NCBI GenBank assembly: GCA_003645395.1
Contig: QNFC01000022.1
Coordinates: 1 to 13,931 of the forward strand
Reading direction: 5' to 3'
DNA length: 13,931 nucleotides
Origin: Gammaproteobacteria bacterium
GTDB taxonomy: Bacteria; Pseudomonadota; Gammaproteobacteria; Immundisolibacterales; Immundisolibacteraceae
Program-made: the position numbers and the translations under genes
Shown: one piece after another, positions 7,985 through 13,931 of the stretch
Position numbering within the stretch: the stretch's first letter is position 1
How the letters are laid out: every line of letters starts with the position of its first letter
Notes under the pieces: model-generated
What the model was told of the DNA's origin: nothing
Databases searched by the model: none
What the model saw: the letters and a program-made list of their open reading frames with translations, nothing else

Positions 7985-8012
7985 CGTATAGAAAAATTGG
8001 TGACGAAAACAA
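7985..8012 (-). promoter_or_regulatory. Candidate promoter of proS overlapping the cysK terminator tail
   Basis: On the minus strand TTGTTT (8007-8012) and TATACG (7985-7990) are separated by 16 bp. The -35 lies inside the T-rich tail of the cysK terminator. The -10 ends 11 nt before the proS ATG, which would give a 5' leader of only a few nucleotides. Confidence 0.35.
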
Positions 8013-8033
8013 AAGACCCGGCATAGCCGGGCC
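8005..8033 (-). terminator. Intrinsic terminator after cysK
   Basis: On the minus strand CCCGGC-TAT-GCCGGG forms a perfect 6-bp GC-rich stem with a 3-nt loop (8017-8031). It can be extended by a G-U and a G-C pair and is followed at once by TCTTTTGTTTT. It lies 34 nt after the cysK stop and is a textbook rho-independent terminator. Confidence 0.9.
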
Positions 8034-8067
8034 TGATGTCGAACAGATACTAGAAAACGCTATCGCA

Positions 8068-8997
8068 CTATTCCAGCCCTTCAAACAACGCGGTACTCAA
8101 ATAGCGCTCACCAAATGAGGGAATAATCACCACAATGGTTTTACCGGCCATCTCTGGCCGCGACGCCACATCTGCCGCAGCGGTCATCGCAGCACCGGAA
8201 CTTATCCCCACCAGAAGGCCTTCTTCTGCTGCACAGCGCCGTGCCATTTCGATCGCCTGGTCATTACTAACCTGAATAATTTCATCGATGATCTCAGTGT
8301 TGAGCACCTCCGGTACAAAACCAGCACCAATGCCCTGGATTTTATGCGGCCCCGGCTCACCTCCACTTAGCACCGGTGAATCACTTGGCTCCACCGCAAC
8401 CGCTTTAAACCCGGACCTACGCTCTTTCAACACTTCGGCAATACCGGTAATGGTGCCGCCAGTGCCGACGCCCGCGACCACACAGTCCACTTCGCCATCG
8501 GTATCCCGCCAGATTTCCTCGGCGGTGGTTTCACGATGCACCTGGGGATTGGCGGGGTTAGCAAACTGTTGCGGAACCAGACTATTGGGGTTTTCGCTGT
8601 GCAGCCGTTCGGCTTCGGCAATCGCACCTTTCATCCCTGTCGCAGCGGGTGTCAACACAATCTCAGCACCCAGCGCCCGCAGCACCTTGCGACGTTCGAT
8701 ACTCATCGACTCGGGCATCGTTAGCAGTAATCGATACCCTTTTGCGGCGCAGACAAACGCCAACGCGATGCCAGTATTGCCACTGGTCGGCTCTATCAAC
8801 AAAGTATCTGGCTTCAGCTTGCCTGATTTTTCGGCTGCCTCAACCATGGCCGCGCCGATACGATCTTTCACCGAGGCCAGTGGGTTAAAAAACTCCAGTT
8901 TGGCCAGCACCCGCGCTTTGCCGGAGATAACCCGGTTGATCTGCACCAAAGGAGTATTTCCAATGGTCTCAATCACGTCGTTATAAATGTTTGCCAC
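8068..8997 (-). CDS. cysK: Cysteine synthase A (O-acetylserine sulfhydrylase)
   Basis: A 309-residue PLP enzyme that makes cysteine from O-acetylserine and sulfide in the cytoplasm. The Schiff-base Lys is residue 44 in NPLASVKDRIG. The substrate-binding TSGNTG loop is at 71-76, the PLP-phosphate loop GVGTGGTITG at 176-185, and SSGAA at 266-270. The segment GPHKIQGIGAGFVP (216-229) and the C-terminal PSFGERYLST favour the CysK rather than the CysM subtype. The start codon is GTG (8995-8997), supported by AAGGAGAG 5-8 nt upstream and by the family N-terminus. It follows the meta-cleavage operon by 72 nt on the same strand without an obvious terminator between, so some read-through is possible. 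A strong terminator follows it. Confidence 0.97.
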   Translation of the reverse strand: MANIYNDVIETIGNTPLVQINRVISGKARVLAKLEFFNPLASVKDRIGAAMVEAAEKSGKLKPDTLLIEPTSGNTGIALAFVCAAKGYRLLLTMPESMSIERRKVLRALGAEIVLTPAATGMKGAIAEAERLHSENPNSLVPQQFANPANPQVHRETTAEEIWRDTDGEVDCVVAGVGTGGTITGIAEVLKERRSGFKAVAVEPSDSPVLSGGEPGPHKIQGIGAGFVPEVLNTEIIDEIIQVSNDQAIEMARRCAAEEGLLVGISSGAAMTAAADVASRPEMAGKTIVVIIPSFGERYLSTALFEGLE

Positions 8998-9025
8998 GGC
9001 TCTCTCCTTATATACAACTACTTCA

Positions 9026-9040
9026 ACTAGGGCTGCTAGT
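9026..9040. repeat. Short inverted repeat upstream of cysK
   Basis: ACTAG-GGCTG-CTAGT has 5-bp perfect arms with a 5-nt loop, in the 72-nt gap between the last gene of the meta-cleavage operon and cysK. No T-run follows on the minus strand. It may be a weak operon end signal or a regulator site; the rest of the gap shows only the cysK ribosome binding site. Confidence 0.3.
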
Positions 9041-9069
9041 GAACCACTGTCGAGACTATCCGATCAACA

Positions 9070-9690
9070 TCAACCCAAAACAGCGAGTACTTCGCCCAGC
9101 ATAGCAATATCACTGCGCGCAGCCATTTTCTTAATGGCGTGGCGGTGATCAGCCTCATTTGCCGAGCAGCAGCAATCATCGACAACAATAACGTTATAGC
9201 CCAGATCCACCGCATCCCAACAGGTGGCGTCGATAACGAAATCGGTCACCACGCCGGTAAGCATGACATCGGTAATGCCTTTTGCCTGCAGGGTCTCGTG
9301 GAGGTTGGAACTGGCGAAGGCGCTGAACACCCACTTGCCGATCACCGGCTCATCACCCTGCGGTGCAACATCGTCGTGAATCGCCGCACCCCAACTGCCC
9401 GGTACCAATATCGGATCCGCATCCGGGTTGCCCAACAGCTGCAGGAATTCGCCGCGGGTCGGGTTCTGAAACTGACTCGCCACCGTCGGGTCAACAACGA
9501 TGTGGATCACCGGCATATCCGCGGCGCGGGCAGCAGCAAGCAATTTGGCTGTATTAGGGATTACGCCACTGGCAGCGATAGCTGAAGCAAAGCCAACCAT
9601 CTGCGCAAAGGCCGCCTCAGTCGAAGAAATATCGTTCTGAAAATCCATCGACAGCAGAGCTGTTTTTGCTGGGTCAAAACTGAGCGCCAT
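9070..9690 (-). CDS. Isochorismatase-fold hydrolase-like protein lacking the usual nucleophile Cys
   Basis: A 206-residue protein of the isochorismatase-like superfamily (nicotinamidase, N-carbamoylsarcosine amidase, isochorismatase). The first catalytic Asp is residue 16 in LLSMDFQND and the catalytic Lys is residue 119 in VIGKWVFSAF. The third motif reads GVVTDFVIDATCWDA (146-160) where Cys-dependent members read like TDxCVxxTAxDA: the nucleophile position is Val152. A Cys occurs five residues later (157), and three Cys in a row lie at 173-175 where DACAA-like sequences are usual. Cys-dependent amide hydrolysis is therefore doubtful. True isochorismatases (EntB, PhzD) also lack this Cys, so another reaction is possible. 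It is the last gene of the meta-cleavage operon, 10 nt after dmpD, with AGGAG at 7-nt spacing. The substrate cannot be read from sequence. Confidence 0.85.
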   Translation of the reverse strand: MALSFDPAKTALLSMDFQNDISSTEAAFAQMVGFASAIAASGVIPNTAKLLAAARAADMPVIHIVVDPTVASQFQNPTRGEFLQLLGNPDADPILVPGSWGAAIHDDVAPQGDEPVIGKWVFSAFASSNLHETLQAKGITDVMLTGVVTDFVIDATCWDAVDLGYNVIVVDDCCCSANEADHRHAIKKMAARSDIAMLGEVLAVLG

Positions 9691-9700
9691 GATTCAACTC

Positions 9701-10528
9701 CTATTGGTCGTCACAAATAAAGTCGATCAGCATCGAGTTGAATCGACGGGTATGCTCGATCTGGGTCCAGTGGCCACACTTACCAATCATGTGCAGCTGG
9801 GCATTGGGCAGCAGCTCAAACATTTTTAGTGAATTTGTGTAGGGCAGGATGACATCTTCACGGCCATGAATAATCAGTGCCGGGGCCTGGATTTTGCGGA
9901 TATCGTCTTCATCGCTGGCGAGTGCCTCGATCGAACGCTGACGCGGCGCCGGGAACATAGCAGCAAAACGCTCCTGCACGCCGGGCCGGTTGCTGGCCTC
10001 AAAGCGCATTCTGGCCAGGTCATCGCTAACCAGTTCGCGGCTGTAGGCAAACAGGTCGAGCATTTTCTTCATGTTCTCGACCGACGGGGTGTAACCCCAG
10101 GTAAAATCGAGCCCTTCGGTCAATTCAAAATTCACCCCGGCAGCGCCCATGAGTATGATGCGATTGACCCGCTCAGGGTGGGCAATAGCCATGGCCAGGG
10201 TAAGCGCGCCGCCGAAGGAGTTGCCGACGAGATTAGCTTTCTCAATATTCAGTGCATCGAGCAAACCCACCAGGTGTTTCACCCAGTTTTCAAGCGTGTA
10301 CTCGGCACCCTCCGGGGTTTCGGTGTAGCCAAATCCGAGCATATCTGGAGCGATCACGCGCATTTTTTCCGACAGGGTCGGCAGCGACTTCGCCCAGTTA
10401 GCAAAGCCGGTTACCCCGGGGCCGGAGCCGTGAATTAAAACGGTTGGCTCGCCTTCACCAAGATCGTGATAGTTAGTTTTGATGCCACCAGCGTCGATAA
10501 ACTGGCCGATTTCGGGATTGTCACTCAT
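9701..10528 (-). CDS. dmpD: 2-hydroxymuconate semialdehyde hydrolase, DmpD/XylF-like
   Basis: A 275-residue alpha/beta-hydrolase that cleaves carbon-carbon bonds in meta-ring-fission products, releasing 2-hydroxypenta-2,4-dienoate and an acid. The oxyanion segment HGSGPGVTGFANW starts at 33, the nucleophile Ser104 lies in GNSFGG, Asp225 in HGREDVILP, and His253 in KCGHWTQIEH. The segments APDMLGFGY and MFPAPRQR are close to DmpD/XylF as I remember them. Related hydrolases of steroid (HsaD/TesD), biphenyl (BphD) or cumene pathways have the same layout, so the exact substrate is less certain than the reaction. It starts 37 nt after the tautomerase stop with AAGGA at 8-nt spacing and is followed 10 nt later by the isochorismatase-like gene. 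Confidence 0.9.
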   Translation of the reverse strand: MSDNPEIGQFIDAGGIKTNYHDLGEGEPTVLIHGSGPGVTGFANWAKSLPTLSEKMRVIAPDMLGFGYTETPEGAEYTLENWVKHLVGLLDALNIEKANLVGNSFGGALTLAMAIAHPERVNRIILMGAAGVNFELTEGLDFTWGYTPSVENMKKMLDLFAYSRELVSDDLARMRFEASNRPGVQERFAAMFPAPRQRSIEALASDEDDIRKIQAPALIIHGREDVILPYTNSLKMFELLPNAQLHMIGKCGHWTQIEHTRRFNSMLIDFICDDQ

Positions 10529-10565
10529 TGATAAGTCCTTGTTTAACTTGATTTAATAGGGGCGA

Positions 10566-10757
10566 TTAGCGCCCCAAATCCTTGGCGGTTTTGCCGGCAA
10601 TGCCCCAGTTTGTGGTCGGCACTTCAATCAGCTGCACCCGAATCGCCTCTTTCGGCGAGCCGAGCACTCTATGAGCGGTTTCGGTCAGCTCAGCAATCAG
10701 CTCGCGCTTCATCTCTTCGCTGCGCCCCTCCATTAAATTGACCTGCAGGAATGGCAT
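10566..10757 (-). CDS. dmpI: 4-oxalocrotonate tautomerase
   Basis: A 63-residue subunit of the small tautomerase family that converts 2-hydroxymuconate to 2-oxo-3-hexenedioate. After removal of Met the catalytic Pro1 is exposed. Arg11 (in MEGR) and Arg39 (in AIRVQ) sit exactly where the family has its active-site arginines. Position 50 is Trp where the characterised Pseudomonas enzymes have Phe, a mild change in the hydrophobic pocket. The ATG overlaps the preceding stop as TGATG, and no good Shine-Dalgarno is seen, so translational coupling with the decarboxylase is likely. Position between dmpH and dmpD fits a catechol meta-pathway role. Confidence 0.93.
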   Translation of the reverse strand: MPFLQVNLMEGRSEEMKRELIAELTETAHRVLGSPKEAIRVQLIEVPTTNWGIAGKTAKDLGR

Positions 10758-11545
10758 CAGACAACCCGTGCCGAGATTGAGCCCAGACCCTGATAAGAAA
10801 CGGTGACCGAATCCCCCGGCTTAACCGCATGAGCAGCAGTCAGCGCGCCGGTCATAATAAAACTGCCGGCGGGAACCTCTTCACCTTTTTCAGCGAGGCT
10901 GTTGGCGAGCATGGCCACGGCGTTAGCCGGGTGACCAATTACCGCTGCGCCGGCACCCAGGGCCACCACTTCGCCGTTGATCTCCATCACCACGCCCATG
11001 GTTTTCATGTCGACCTGATCGACCGTGGCCGATTGGCCACCGGTGACAAAGCGCGATGACGAGCTGTTGTCGGCAATCACGCTGACCAGGTCGAAACGAA
11101 AATTCTCGTAGCGAGAGTCGATCACCTCCATCGCCGGCAAGATAAAATCAATCGCCGCGAAGACATCAGCAATCGTGCACCCCGGCCCTTTTAGCGCGGT
11201 TTTCAGTACCACCGCAATTTCAGGCTCCACTTTCGGGTGAATCAACTCAGCCGTTTTAATTTCGCCGCCGTCTGGAATGGCGAAGTAATCAAACAGATAG
11301 CCAAAGCCGGGGCGGTTAACGCCCATCTGATCCATTTTGGCTTTTGAGGTTAAGCCCATCTTATAGCCGACCTGCTTAGTGCCACGAGCAAGTTTGCGAT
11401 CACGAATCAGGTCATTAATTTCGTACGCCTCAGTTAGCGTTAAATCCGGGTGCTCGTCAGTGATCTTGACCACCTCGCGGGCTTCCAGCTCGGCGTTTTC
11501 GAGAAACTCGGCCAGTTGTGCTTTAGTTGCTTGATCCATTGCCAT
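10757..11545 (-). CDS. dmpH: 4-oxalocrotonate decarboxylase
   Basis: A 262-residue enzyme of the hydratase/decarboxylase (fumarylacetoacetase-like) fold that decarboxylates 2-oxo-3-hexenedioate to 2-hydroxypenta-2,4-dienoate. Visible features are GYKMGLTSKAKMDQMGV (60-76), the metal-binding Glu107 and Glu109 in EPEIA, Glu140 in MEVIDSRYENF, and ADNSSSSRFVTGG. The YENFRFDLVSVIADN stretch matches XylI/DmpH and differs from the paralogous hydratase XylJ/DmpE. In other bacteria the two paralogues form a complex, but no DmpE gene is in this operon. The start is the first ATG, with only a weak AGG upstream; a second ATG lies two codons on. It overlaps the tautomerase start by one base and lies 29 nt after the aldolase stop. 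Confidence 0.92.
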   Translation of the reverse strand: MAMDQATKAQLAEFLENAELEAREVVKITDEHPDLTLTEAYEINDLIRDRKLARGTKQVGYKMGLTSKAKMDQMGVNRPGFGYLFDYFAIPDGGEIKTAELIHPKVEPEIAVVLKTALKGPGCTIADVFAAIDFILPAMEVIDSRYENFRFDLVSVIADNSSSSRFVTGGQSATVDQVDMKTMGVVMEINGEVVALGAGAAVIGHPANAVAMLANSLAEKGEEVPAGSFIMTGALTAAHAVKPGDSVTVSYQGLGSISARVV

Positions 11546-11574
11546 GTTGACGGTGCCTGCTATTTAGTTGGGGG

Positions 11575-12603
11575 TTATGCGGTTTCGCGTTCTCGGACCA
11601 TGTCCAGCGCGATACTCTCGATCATATCTTCCTGACCGGCCACGGTGCGCCGGCGGCCACATTCGACCAGCAGATCACGAACCGGAATACCGTGGAGTTT
11701 TGAAAACCGCTGAGCATGTAGCAAAAAGGTGGAATAGGTACCAGCGTAACCCAGGGTGAGTGCATCCCGGTCAACCCGCACCGGCTGATCCATGATGGGC
11801 TTAACAATCTCTTCCGCCACATCCATCAGCTTAAATAGATCCACCCCAGTTTCGATACCGCAACGTTCAGTGACTGCTGCAAAGGCTTCTAACGGAGTAT
11901 TACCCGCACCGGCACCAAGACCAGCGGCGCTACCGTCGATGCGATTCGCCCCGGCTTCAACCGCCGCCAGCGAATTGGCTACCGACACCGACAGATTGTT
12001 ATGGGCATGAAAACCAATCTCAATTTCTGGGGCCAGATTGGCCCGTAACAGACCCACTCTTGCACGCACGTCATCAGGCAGCATATACCCCGCTGAATCG
12101 GTGACATAGACACAGGTAGCGCCATAGGAGACAAACTTCTGCGCCTGCTCCAAAATAACTTCTGGAGCTTCCATGTGTGCCATCATCAAAAAGCCGACCG
12201 TATCCAGGTTCAGATTACGGGCCATTTTGATGTGCTGCTCACCACAGTCAGCCTCGGTGCAGTGGGTCGCCACACGCACGCAGCTGATGCCCAGGTCAGC
12301 CGCCATTTTCAGCTGATCAACGGTGCCAATGCCGGGTACCAGCAGGCAGGAAACTTTGGCATTTTTCAGTTTTGGAATAACTGCCGAGAGATATTCTTCA
12401 TCGGTGTGCAGGCCAAAGCCGTAGTTAATTGAAGAGCCGTCGAGACCGTCACCGTGGGTGACTTCGATCATCGGCACACCGGCTTCATCGAGCCCGGTAG
12501 CAATCGCGACCATCTGATCGATGGTGATCTGTTGGCGCTTAGCGTGCATACCATCACGCAGACACATGTCATGCAGAATGACTTTTCTACCTTTTAGATC
12601 CAT
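11575..12603 (-). CDS. dmpG: 4-hydroxy-2-oxovalerate aldolase
   Basis: A 342-residue TIM-barrel metal-dependent aldolase (DmpG is 345 aa) that splits 4-hydroxy-2-oxovalerate into pyruvate and acetaldehyde and passes acetaldehyde through a channel to the partner dehydrogenase. LRDGMHAKRQ supplies Arg16, Asp17 and His20, and GFHAHNN supplies His199 and His201, matching the DmpG catalytic and metal residues within one position. The C-terminal helical domain (about 255-342, with GYAGTYSTFLLHA) is the usual dehydrogenase-contact region. The frame continues upstream to a TTG at 12619-12621, but ATG at 12601-12603 is preferred: AGGAG lies 9 nt before it and the resulting numbering fits the family. 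It follows the dehydrogenase gene by 59 nt. Confidence 0.95.
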   Translation of the reverse strand: MDLKGRKVILHDMCLRDGMHAKRQQITIDQMVAIATGLDEAGVPMIEVTHGDGLDGSSINYGFGLHTDEEYLSAVIPKLKNAKVSCLLVPGIGTVDQLKMAADLGISCVRVATHCTEADCGEQHIKMARNLNLDTVGFLMMAHMEAPEVILEQAQKFVSYGATCVYVTDSAGYMLPDDVRARVGLLRANLAPEIEIGFHAHNNLSVSVANSLAAVEAGANRIDGSAAGLGAGAGNTPLEAFAAVTERCGIETGVDLFKLMDVAEEIVKPIMDQPVRVDRDALTLGYAGTYSTFLLHAQRFSKLHGIPVRDLLVECGRRRTVAGQEDMIESIALDMVRERETA

Positions 12604-12662
12604 CTTCTTTTGCTCCTGCAATGCCGAATTTCTATCCGGCCGTTGCTATCCAGGGATTGTGG

Positions 12663-13577
12663 TTAGGCGGTTGCCAGCGCGGCGGAGGGCACAAAACGGC
12701 CGCTGATAATCTCTTCGCCGATCATCTCGGCGGTGCGTGATGCGGCAGCGGTCATGATATCCAGGTTGCCGGCGTATTTGGGCAGGTAATCTCCCAGTCC
12801 TTCGACCTCAACAAAAATCGAAACCCGATTGCCGTCAAAGACAATTTTGTGCAGCAGGCGATAACCGGGCACGTATTTCTGCACCTCAACAATCATCTCT
12901 TCAACCGAGGCGCGGATTTTGTCTTCTTCCGGCACGGTTTCGGTAAGGCAATGGATAGTGTCGCGCATCATCAACGGCGGTTCGGCTGGGTTGAGGATAA
13001 TGATCGCCTTACCTTTGCGCGCACCGCCAACTTTTTCGATGGCACCAGCGGTGGTCCGGGTAAATTCATCGATATTTTTGCGCGTGCCGGGGCCGGCCGA
13101 CTTAGAGGCTACAGTAGCGACGATTTCACCGTAAACCACATCCTGCACTCGGCTCACCGCGTAGACCATGGGGATAGTCGCCTGACCACCACAGGTGACC
13201 ATGTTGACGTTCATCTCCTGCGCGCCCAGATGTTCCTGCAAATTAACCGGGGGCACACAGAAGGGGCCAATAGCCGCCGGGGTGAGATCGATCATTACCG
13301 CGTCCTGAGCCTGCACCTTGTCGGAATTTTCTTTATGTACGTAGGCAGAGGTGGCATCAAAGACGATCTGAATATTGTCTTCTTTCATGTGTGGAATCAG
13401 GCCATCAACGCCATCGGAGGTGGTTTTAAGACCCGCAGCTTTGGCTTTGGCCAGACCATCGGATTCCGGGTCAATACCGACCATCCAGACCGGGTTGAGT
13501 ACATCGCTACGCTGCAGCTTGGCCATCAGGTCGGTACCGATGTTGCCGGAACCGATCATTGCGCAGTTAATTTTCAT
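12663..13577 (-). CDS. dmpF: Acetaldehyde dehydrogenase, acylating
   Basis: A 304-residue enzyme that oxidises acetaldehyde to acetyl-CoA with NAD and CoA, forming a channelling complex with the aldolase encoded next. The N-terminal Rossmann motif is GSGNIGTDL (9-17). The catalytic Cys is residue 129 in NMVTCGGQATIPMV, close to Cys132 of Pseudomonas DmpF. Length and C-terminus fit the DmpF/MhpF/BphJ family. It is the first gene of the six-gene minus-strand operon and has GGAG 10 nt before the ATG. The 165-nt region upstream contains nested inverted repeats and a candidate promoter. Confidence 0.96.
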   Translation of the reverse strand: MKINCAMIGSGNIGTDLMAKLQRSDVLNPVWMVGIDPESDGLAKAKAAGLKTTSDGVDGLIPHMKEDNIQIVFDATSAYVHKENSDKVQAQDAVMIDLTPAAIGPFCVPPVNLQEHLGAQEMNVNMVTCGGQATIPMVYAVSRVQDVVYGEIVATVASKSAGPGTRKNIDEFTRTTAGAIEKVGGARKGKAIIILNPAEPPLMMRDTIHCLTETVPEEDKIRASVEEMIVEVQKYVPGYRLLHKIVFDGNRVSIFVEVEGLGDYLPKYAGNLDIMTAAASRTAEMIGEEIISGRFVPSAALATA

Positions 13578-13621
13578 TCAGAGAAGTCTCCATAAATTGA
13601 CCAAAGAAAGGCCAACGAGTC

Positions 13622-13679
13622 AGAACTTAATAACCTGTAAACCCACTACAGTTTAGGGGGGGCGCAAATTTTAAGTTCT
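13622..13679. promoter_or_regulatory. Nested inverted repeats in the leader of the meta-cleavage operon
   Basis: A perfect 9-bp inverted repeat, AGAACTTAA (13622-13630) and TTAAGTTCT (13671-13679), encloses a second one, CTGTA-N7-TACAG (13635-13651), whose arms extend by two further pairs after a mismatch to 13632-13654. A run of seven G lies between. The element is 44-102 nt upstream of the dmpF start. It could be paired operator half-sites or, if transcribed, an RNA stem enclosing an inner hairpin. No regulator gene is in the window. Confidence 0.55.
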
Positions 13680-13696
13680 CTACCACGGTTAGACAA
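13669..13696 (-). promoter_or_regulatory. Candidate promoter of the meta-cleavage operon
   Basis: On the minus strand TTGTCT (13691-13696) and TTAAAA (13669-13674) are spaced by 16 bp. The match to sigma-70 is only moderate. The -10 overlaps the outer inverted-repeat arm at 13671-13679, so a protein bound there would block it. Confidence 0.3.
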
Positions 13697-13742
13697 CCTG
13701 CATCCACTCAGCGGCACCTGTTTTATCCAGCCCTCATGCAAA

Positions 13743-13931
13743 TCAATTTTGGACAATCAGCACACAGCAGCCTTCCAGGCGCATGGTGACTAGCTGCAAT
13801 CGCTGAATCAGCTGCAACTGCTGTTCGCCGATAGCGGCAATTTCATCGTCGCGAACTGCCGGATTAACCGCTTGTAATGCTCGCAACCGTGCCGATTCTT
13901 CGCCAAGCTCATCCTCTATCCGCTGGTTTGC
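13743..13931 (-). CDS. rapA: RNA polymerase-associated protein RapA, C-terminal end (5' part outside window)
   Basis: The last 62 residues of a frame open to the window edge, ending in TGA at 13743-13745. The stretch LRALQAVNPAVRDDEIAAI matches the conserved C-terminal region of RapA (HepA), the SWI2/SNF2-family ATPase that recycles RNA polymerase in gammaproteobacteria, and the spacing to the C-terminus fits. The ATPase core is not visible, so the call rests on this short region. The final residues contain adjacent Cys (GCCV). No clear intrinsic terminator follows; the next gene on the same strand, dmpF, starts 165 nt downstream. Confidence 0.8.
   Translation of the reverse strand, partial: ANQRIEDELGEESARLRALQAVNPAVRDDEIAAIGEQQLQLIQRLQLVTMRLEGCCVLIVQN

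Noticed and set aside
8288..8986. Open frame of 232 codons on the plus strand opposite cysK
   Set aside because: It is antisense to a clear cysK with intact catalytic motifs, and its translation shows no recognisable domain.
9866..10438. Open frame of 190 codons on the plus strand opposite dmpD
   Set aside because: It is antisense to a well-supported hydrolase and matches no family I recognise.
10757..11545. DmpH-like gene read as the missing hydratase DmpE
   Set aside because: The YENFRFDLVSVIADN stretch and flanking motifs match the decarboxylase XylI/DmpH rather than XylJ/DmpE as I recall them.
12604..12621. Longer dmpG start at TTG (12619-12621)
   Set aside because: The ATG at 12601-12603 has AGGAG at 9-nt spacing, and its numbering matches the family's catalytic residues better.
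12849..13595. Open frame of 248 codons on the plus strand opposite dmpF
   Set aside because: It is a shadow of the acetaldehyde dehydrogenase gene, His- and Arg-rich without domain features.

Overview
The window looks like the chromosome of an aerobic gammaproteobacterium, possibly a marine one. This rests on a bacterial-type prolyl-tRNA synthetase with the editing insertion, a RapA C-terminus, CysK, and a Pseudomonas-like meta-cleavage gene set. The genus cannot be fixed by reading alone. No tRNA, rRNA, CRISPR array, transposase or phage gene was seen. Genes are dense and mostly on the minus strand.

Layout. 1-1944 (+): C-terminal two thirds of an RND multidrug-type efflux permease, cut by the window edge. 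2090-3551 (-): a two-gene unit, an HsaA-like flavin-dependent monooxygenase followed by a small DUF1059-like protein. 3652-3999 (-): an orphan glutaredoxin-type arsenate reductase. 4131-5681 (-): a 516-residue protein with no family name I recognise, whose C-terminal part carries a PilZ-like RxxxR / NxSxxG signature. 5682-5969: divergent intergenic region. 5970-6263 (+): acylphosphatase, convergent with proS at 6273-7973 (-). 8068-8997 (-): cysteine synthase A, with a clear intrinsic terminator before proS.

9070-13577 (-): a compact six-gene operon for the lower meta-cleavage pathway of catechols. In transcription order it holds acetaldehyde dehydrogenase (dmpF type), 4-hydroxy-2-oxovalerate aldolase (dmpG), 4-oxalocrotonate decarboxylase (dmpH), 4-oxalocrotonate tautomerase (dmpI), 2-hydroxymuconate semialdehyde hydrolase (dmpD) and an isochorismatase-fold protein that lacks the usual nucleophilic cysteine. 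Together the enzymes would take ring-cleavage products towards pyruvate and acetyl-CoA by both the hydrolytic and the oxalocrotonate branch. The extradiol dioxygenase, the semialdehyde dehydrogenase and the 2-oxopent-4-enoate hydratase are not in the window. 13743-13931 (-): the C-terminus of RapA, cut by the window edge.

Most genes belong to described families. The points most worth a second look are the nested inverted repeats in the leader of the meta-cleavage operon, the cysteine-less isochorismatase-like protein at its end, the PilZ-like protein with a possible Shine-Dalgarno-masking repeat in its leader, and the monooxygenase/DUF1059 pair.
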